Positions 57,923 through 64,000 of a stretch of DNA of 64,000 nt are shown here, one piece after another. Position numbers and translations under genes: made by a program. The first letter of the stretch is position 1. Every line of letters starts with the position of its first letter. The stretch is taken from assembly GCF_030272615.1 (NCBI RefSeq), contig NC_081413.1, positions 333,476,302 to 333,540,301 of the forward strand, written 5' to 3'. This stretch comes from Cryptomeria japonica (Eukaryota; Streptophyta; Pinopsida; Cupressales; Cupressaceae). A model generated the notes under the pieces. That model did not search any database and was not told the origin of the DNA. It saw nothing but the letters and a program-made list of their open reading frames with translations.

Positions 57923-59921
57923 TATAAATAATTGATATATAACTTAGGCTCTATTATTTATTTATTTTAATTTCTGATAAAAGAAATTGAAGTAGATCTT
58001 TTGCTAAACTTTTATTCTAACACATTTTTTTTTCTTAAAATACATCATACTATTCTGAAATAAAACACATTCATTGATTTTTTTCCACTAATAAAACAAT
58101 TACTTAAAACACCCTTAATCTTTTAAATACTTAGGATCTTTCAACAAAATAACTCATACTTTTCAACAAGTAGAATATAGATAAAATTTATTTGAAAACT
58201 AATTTTTTTTTTTCATAATACAAAAGAAGCTTTTGCATGCAACTCAAGGAGGCTTTTCTTTTTTGAAACAAAAACAGAAGTAGAAATAAAACAAGCTTTT
58301 TTTTTTACAACTCTAAGATATTCTGCAAATTTTACAGGATGTTTCTTTGTTTAGCTACAACAATAAACCTCAAGTCTATTTTCAAGAATTACAACTTGCC
58401 TCTCATTTCTATGAATGAGGGCATACTTCTGAATCAAATTAAAACAAATATTTGCAAATGAATTTGAGTATCTTCAACAATAATCTTCTGTATCTTTTCA
58501 TGGTTCCTATTCTCTTCTCCTGACTTTCCTACATAATAGAAACACAAATATGATCACGAAGTGCTCACCTCCCAGCCTAGGCTAACTGGTAGCCACCCCC
58601 GAGCTTGGAGAACCAAATTCCTAGACGGGTAACAAACAAACCAACACATAGAAGGCAAATACATACAGATTTTTAGACACACTCCCAACTTGGCCTCACA
58701 GCACCACACTTTGGTGATGATCTTTTCGAAGGGTGGTAGTGGACCAATACCCTGAGGAGAACTGCAAGTATGAAATAAACAAGAAGCCACCTCATGACAC
58801 AATAATTATATCAAGAATCTCAACCCCTTATTCCTTATGCCCCCCAAAGGCATTCTAGCCTTATTTCATTCCTTATGACCCCCATTGCACAAACAGGCCA
58901 TGCAGCAAGGGTCACACAAAGATCCCTTGTGATCTCTCTCAAAAGAGAGTCTCTCACTCGAGGGTTGTCACTGCTACCACCCACAAGATCCTCTTCTCTC
59001 CGAAGAGTAAGAGGTCTTGAGGAAACTCCCAAAACACAACACAAATCATAATGCAAAAATACCAAAAGATTTTTCAACAAAAACATTCAAGAACACAAAT
59101 TTCTTACACCAACAAACTTCCAGACATAAGCAAGAAGAAGACATTATAATGAATAACTGAAACCAACCTTAATCTGCCCAAAGGTATTATGATATTTGAT
59201 GAAGAGCTGCCCAATCCACAAATCTTTTTCCTTCTACCCTTAATCAATTTTTCTATTCCATAACATTATCTTCTTTTCAAAATTTCTCTTGTCTCCAAAA
59301 ATGGAGAGTGGGTGATTACCCTCAAAATCTCAAAATCTTGCTTAAAAAGCTCACTCTCTGAGTTCTCACAAGTTTCTAAAAACCAAAAGGGAAAGAAAGC
59401 AAAAATGCAAAAAGACTCCCATTCAAATAAGAAAAATCTAAATTAGATTTAACTTCTAAATTTTCAATTTTCGCACAACTCAAAAAAGCCAATTTTTAAA
59501 GTGTTAAAAAGATCATTATAAAGTAGAAACTTGCCTAAAATTACCCCTAACCCCTAGGTATACCTTATGGGCTTTAGGAAACCCTATTAAACTACCCCTA
59601 GGTGTTCATTTAACCCATTTTAAACCCCTCTGAAGTTTATTTTCGGGTCAAACATATGTTGACCACTCCAAAGATTATATTCCCAAAGTATTTATGACAA
59701 CACATTATTTTATTTAAGAAAAACTATAGTTAAACACTTTCCCACCAAGAGACAAAAATAAAACATTTAAATTTAAATCCTCACATGTGTCAAGTGACAC
59801 AAATAAAACACTTTTACAAAATAAAACATGAAATTGTCTCTTGTGGTTCTTACACAATAAATTTAAATAACACTTAACACTCATGCAGCATATACTGTTA
59901 TGAATAAAATATAACACAAAC

Positions 59922-59953
59922 GGGGTGTTGTCTCTCCAAATAGACAAACCCTG
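59922..59953 (-). other. stem-loop in K LTR, loop ATTTGGAG
   Basis: The minus strand reads GGGTTTGTCT, loop ATTTGGAG, AGACAACACCC. It is the counterpart of 26024-26053 with the loop unchanged and one stem base bulged or mismatched. Confidence 0.7.
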
Positions 59954-60451
59954 GCTTACGAACATACATAAGTCTAGGTTTGATTCTCCGTAATTTTCCA
60001 TGGTCACATGGTAAATTTCCTGCGCATCTCAATTTACACATTAGTACTTCCAAATATCCATATATAATATAATTCAATAATATAACAATACACATCATTA
60101 CTTGCATACAATTTTCATCTGCACAAATTGAATACATCTTTTATCAAGCAAATTCACATAAGCAATTTCATCCCAATTCACATAAACTAAACATACATCA
60201 TAGTTCTATATTCAGAGTAAAGTCCTGCAAAATCAATAACGACATCTATCATTGCAATATCATCCTATCTAACAATCATGTAGTGTTCTATCTCATAAAG
60301 CATATAAGTAAATCACCAAATCATAGCAATGTTATCCAAATCCTAAAATCATATAAGTTCTAAGTCTCAAAAAGCATCAAAATAAAGTATCCATCATAGT
60401 CTAAATATAAAATCCACTGAATGTCAGACTGAGTCAAGGTGAGGCCTCACA

Positions 60452-60463
60452 TCCTCCCCCTCT
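60452..60463 (-). other. polypurine tract (K)
   Basis: The minus strand reads AGAGGGGGAGGA directly before the LTR start. It overlaps the pol stop codon TAG at 60462-60464. Confidence 0.85.
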
Positions 60464-61833
60464 AGGCATGAACTTCCTCCTGGAGTTCATCAAAGAGGTG
60501 GGGGTACTCTGATCTCATACATGCTGCGTCCTCCCATGAAGCCGTAACCTCATCATAACAATCCCACTGGACCCTAACCTGGTCCAGCTCTCGACCTCGA
60601 AGGGCCAATGTCCAGCGTGCCAAAATGCGAATGGGCTCCAAAGCTAGCTGCCCCGTCCGACTCCACCTGCAAGGCATCCCAATCTAAAGTGTGAGACTCA
60701 TCATAGATATATTTTCTCAGAACTGAAACATGAAACACATCGTGGATGCGTGACAGGCTAGGTGGCAAAGCTAAATGGTAGGCAACTGGGCCTATCCTCT
60801 CTAGAATCTCAAAAGGTCGTACAAAGCGAGGTGTGAGCTTAGAACCCTTTCTATAACGAATTGGACTATTATGCGGTCGCACTCTCAAGAAAACTCTGTC
60901 TCCAACCAAGTAGCTATGATCTATCCTCTTTGCATCAGCATATTTCTTCTGTCTATCTTGAGCCTCTCTGAGACGCTGCCTAATCAAATCCACCTGTTGT
61001 TCCATATCCTGAACTATCTCAGGACCAATAGCAACTCTATCCTCTATGCGATCCCAACTCAAGGGCGTCCTGCAAGGCCTGCCGTATAATGCCTGATAGG
61101 GTGGCATCCCTAAAGAAGTGTGATGCCCATTGTTATAGGCAAACTCCACTAAGGGAAGATACTCCTCCCACCGGGTCTGATGATCCATGACATACATACG
61201 AAGCATATCCTCTAACACCTGATTGACCCTCTCTGTCTGACCATCTGTCTCTGGGTGATAGGCTGTACTGAAATTGAGCTTAGTGCCCATAGCTGCCTGT
61301 AATGACTTCCAAAAGGAAGAAGTGAAAAGAGAATCCCTGTCAGAAATAATCTTGCGGGGTACGCCATGTAGTCTAACAATGTCTTGCAAGAACACCTGTG
61401 CTACTGCTGGAGCTGTGAATGTAGTACGAACTGGTGAAAAGTGAGCTACTTTGGTCAACTTGTCAACTATCACCAAGATAGCATCATGGCGACGAGAAGA
61501 CATAGGGAGACCAATGATGAAATCCATGGATATAGTATCCCACTTCCACTTTGGTATAGCATGAGACTGAAGCAACCCACCTGGATGGCGGTGCTTCGCC
61601 TTTACCCTCTGACACTCGAGACATCGAGCTACTATCTTAGCAATGAGCTGCCGCATTCCTGGCCAATGATACAACTGCCTCAAGTCAGCATGCAACTTCT
61701 TAACCCCGGGATGCACTGCATAAGGAGCTCTATGAGCTTTCGTGACAATGAACTCTCGCAACCCTCCGGAGGAAGGTACATAAATGCGCCCTCTGTGGCG
61801 TAATAGTCCATCGGACTCCAAAGAATAATCCAC
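60462..61833 (-). pseudogene. Ty3/gypsy integrase with chromodomain-like tail (K)
   Basis: The frame is continuous from RNase H through a TAG at 61855-61857. It has the zinc region AHRAPYAVHPGVKKLHADL...CLECQRVKA, core WDTISMDFIIGLP (first Asp), IISDRDSLFTSSFWKSL (second Asp) and YHPETDGQTERVNQVLEDMLR (Glu). The GPY/F-like segment follows: GSKLTPRFVRPFEILERIGPVAYHL and LPPSLSRIHDVFHVSVLRKY. A frameshift near 60655 moves the end into another frame that reads VRVQWDCYDEVTASWEDAACM..EYPHLF, a degenerate chromodomain pattern of Tekay/Del-type chromoviruses. In intact relatives that tail steers integration to heterochromatin. Confidence 0.88.
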
Positions 61834-61854
61834 ATATTTCCCTTCTAGAGTAAC

Positions 61855-63000
61855 CTATGAACGTACTACCTGACAAACCTCTGCATACCATTCATCCTCT
61901 GACAAGTGCCGAAGTATACGGTCTCTCAAGTCTGTGCCCATGGATATGGTGAAAACCTCGTGACGTCTCCTACTCAAGGCATCTGCAACTACATTTTCCT
62001 TTCCTTTGATGTAGTGAACGTCAAAATCATATTCGCACAAGAACTCCATCCATCTCCTCTGACGTGCATTAAGGTTCGACTGAGTGAAGATGTACTGAAG
62101 ACTCTGATGATCTGAATGCAACTCGATGTGATGACCTAAAAGGAAGTGTCTCCACCTCACAAGTGCATGCACTACTGCTGCGAGCTCAAGGTCGTGAGTG
62201 GGATAATTAAGTTCATGAGTCTTAAGTTTCCTAGACTCGAAAGCTATGGCCCTACCATCCTGCATAAGAACTGCCCCTAAACCCTCTAGGGAAGCATTTG
62301 TACAAACCATGAAGTCAGCTGAAGGATCTGGTACGACAAGGATAGGAGCGCTAGTAAGTGCCTTCTTGAGTTCCTGAAAGGCCTTCTCACACTTCTCTGT
62401 CCACTCAAATTTCTTCCCTTTACGCTGAAGAGAAGTAATAGGGTGTGCGACTCTGGAGAAACCCTCAACAAAACGTCGGTAATACCCTGCTAAACCCATG
62501 AAACTCCTGACCTCTGTCACACTGGTAGGCGCTGGCCAATCCATAATAGCCCTAATCTTTGATGGGTCCACTGAGATCCCATCACTAGAAATAATGTGCC
62601 CAAGGTACTTAGCCTCAGACCGAAAGAAAGCACACTTCGATAGGCTGCCAAACAACTGATTATCCCGCAAACACTGCAATACCTGTTTGAGGTGCTCCTC
62701 ATGCTCCTTCTCATTCTGAGAATATATCAGTATATCATCGAGGAACACAATAACAAAATGGTCCAGAAAGGTACGGAACACCCCATTCATGAGGCTCATA
62801 AAAACTACTGGGGCATTCGTAAGTCCGAAGGGGACTACAGTAAACTCATAGTGACCATATCTAGTGCGAAATGCAGTCTTGTGGATATCACTTTCCACTA
62901 TTCTCAATTGATGGTATCCTAACTTCAGATCTATTTTGGAAAAGACCTTGGCACCCTGAAGCTGGTCAAATAAATCATCAATTCTGGGCAAAGGATATCA
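61855..63000 (-). pseudogene. Ty3/gypsy RT core and RNase H (K)
   Basis: A 378-codon frame, entered after a TGA at 62998-63000. RT motifs: [38 protein letters not shown] and the catalytic [11 protein letters not shown], then KYLGHIIS. RNase H reads [18 protein letters not shown], where the first catalytic Asp (usually TDAS) is Asn, then [16 protein letters not shown] and [12 protein letters not shown]. The domain ends with [19 protein letters not shown] at 61855-61857 separates it from integrase. Confidence 0.9.
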
Positions 63001-63354
63001 GTTCTTGATGGTTACTTTATTCAGCTGCCGATAATCCATACACAATCGGAGAGATCCATCCTTCTTCTTAACGAAGATGACTGGTGCACCCCACGGGGAT
63101 ACGCTAGGATGGATATGACCCTTCTCAAGAAGTTCCTCAAGCTAAATTTTAAGTTCATTAAGCTCATTTGTGGTCATTCTATAAGGTGCTCTGGAAACTG
63201 GCTCAGCTCCTGGTACTAGGTCTCTATGAAAATCAATCTCTCTACGGGGAGGCATTCCCGGTAACTCTGAAGGAAATACATCTGAATATCCCTTAAGGAT
63301 AGGATGGTCATCGAGCGATGTTTCTTTTTCCTCCTCTTCTGATAGCGATAGCAA
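62998..63354 (-). pseudogene. Ty3/gypsy RT N-terminus (K)
   Basis: The same frame as the RT core: LKGYSDVFPSELPGMPPRREIDF, PGAEPVSRAPYRM, a TAG at 63142-63144, then [30 protein letters not shown] and [16 protein letters not shown] before the TGA. All standard. A frameshift near 63330 separates it from the protease frame. Confidence 0.88.
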
Positions 63355-64000
63355 AAAGCTGACATCCCTTCCGCATGCTCCGCTTAAGCTGCTTTGCGGA
63401 GATCATACGAAGAGACACGGGCCTCTGAATCCCGACGATAACTATGGGCGAACCATGATCATCCTCACACTCGATCTTTTTCAGGCAGCAATCCATCTTG
63501 GCCCTGTGAGCATAAAGCCAATCCATGCCAAGTACGATTCCGTAAGATCCAAGTGGAGTCACTCTAAGGTCTACTAAAGTGGTGGTCTTGCCAATCTGCA
63601 GCTGACATGCCCTAACCTCTGATTCCACTGACACTCTAGCCCCTGAAGCTAATTCCACTTCCCAACTGACACCCTGTCTAGTTGCCACTAGCCCGCAATG
63701 CTCCACAACCAATGGAGATATAAAGGAGTCAGTAGCTCCTAAATCAAACAAAATAGATACATTGATACCTTTGATTATACCTGAAGATTCGATAACTGTG
63801 GCCTGATGCTCAGCCTGGCGGTTGTCAACCGCTGCGAATACTCTATGGGACCTGCCCATATCACCAACTGTCGGCTCTGAAGCGGCCATCCGCTGACTCC
63901 CTGCTACCTGTCCCTGAGGGCAATCCCTCGCCATATGCCCCATGGCTCCACACGTAAAGCAAGCACCCCGTGCTTGGAACTGGGTGCCCTGAGGCCTAGA
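63308..64000 (-). pseudogene. Ty3/gypsy Gag C-terminus and protease (K), partial
   Basis: The frame is open from the window edge. It begins with the Gag knuckle CFTCGAMGHMARDC near 63950, then the protease: GIIKGINVSILFDLGATDSFIS, where DSGATHSF would be usual, so the Ser of the catalytic DSG is Leu. GIVLGMDWLYAHRAKMDC is the conserved region after it. The last ~40 codons are out of frame beyond the shift near 63330. Confidence 0.87.

Larger units (their letters stand above)
56753..60451 (-). repeat. 3' LTR of K, 3.7 kb
   Basis: It starts TGTGAGGCCTCACC at 60451, directly after the polypurine tract, and ends TTTTTGGGCATGACA at 56753. It shares ends and internal landmarks with the solo LTR at 25481-30738 but is 1.56 kb shorter, mainly in its 3' third. 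Open frames inside (57402-57744, 58554-59086, 59714-60137) are not credible genes. Confidence 0.9.
56753..64000 (-). mobile_element. K: Ty3/gypsy element (chromovirus-like), 3' part
   Basis: On the minus strand from 64000: gag knuckle, protease, RT, RNase H, integrase with chromodomain-like tail, polypurine tract and a 3.7-kb 3' LTR ending at 56753. RT before integrase is the Ty3/gypsy order. The 5' LTR and most of gag lie outside. ATTGT at 56748-56752 is the candidate duplication. It inserted into LTR H. Confidence 0.9.

Noticed and set aside
58554-59086. Two minus-strand open frames of about 80 residues
   Set aside because: Non-coding part of the K LTR; no conserved counterpart in the solo LTR.

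Overview
The window is a block of nested plant LTR retrotransposons. I find no host gene, rRNA, tRNA gene or CRISPR array. The reverse transcriptases are plant-type Ty1/copia and Ty3/gypsy, and there is a plant LINE with a C-terminal RNase H. The long LTRs and the absence of host genes suggest a large-genome seed plant, perhaps a gymnosperm, but nothing here proves the species. Labels E1, F, C', B, A, D, L, I, C, J, G, H and K are mine.

Layout. 1-2894 (-): E1, the 5' half of a pol-less LTR element carrying a coiled-coil/zinc-knuckle gag and a second large ORF (ORF2). 2895-4340 and 10953-11083: non-coding flank. 4341-10952 (+): F, a complete E1 relative with two LTRs and a CCTAT target duplication. 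11084-13544 (-): C', a copia 5' fragment. 14324-33169 (+): B, an old copia element split three ways. It holds copia A (15116-25333, -, duplication ACATA), whose 3' LTR carries a LINE (16096-19399, -), and a 5.26-kb solo gypsy LTR (25481-30738, duplication GAAAT). 34025-43510 (+): L, a gypsy gag-protease remnant with a ~551-bp tandem repeat. It is split by copia D (35520-40851, -, duplication ATGGG) and by solo LTR I (41432-42549, duplication ATCCC). 43518-44551: truncated LTR. 44552-52441 (+): copia C. 52442-55020 (+): J, gag and ORF2 remnants of an E1/F relative. 55021-56099: G, LTR and start of gag of another relative. 56100-56752: truncated LTR H. 56753-64000 (-): K, a chromovirus-like Ty3/gypsy element with a 3.7-kb LTR.

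How the parts relate. A, C and D supply copia Gag, protease, integrase, reverse transcriptase and RNase H. F and its relatives have none of these enzymes but share primer-binding site, polypurine tract and LTR ends with A, C and D, so they look like non-autonomous partners of the copia lineage. Their ORF2 (about 1,120 codons in F) is conserved between diverged copies and has no function I recognise. A protein of similar layout follows the RNase H of the LINE.

Points most worth a second look: the gag-ORF2 family, the extra ORF in the LINE, the in-frame integrase-RNase H fusion in D that lacks reverse transcriptase, and the hairpin array inside the giant gypsy LTRs.
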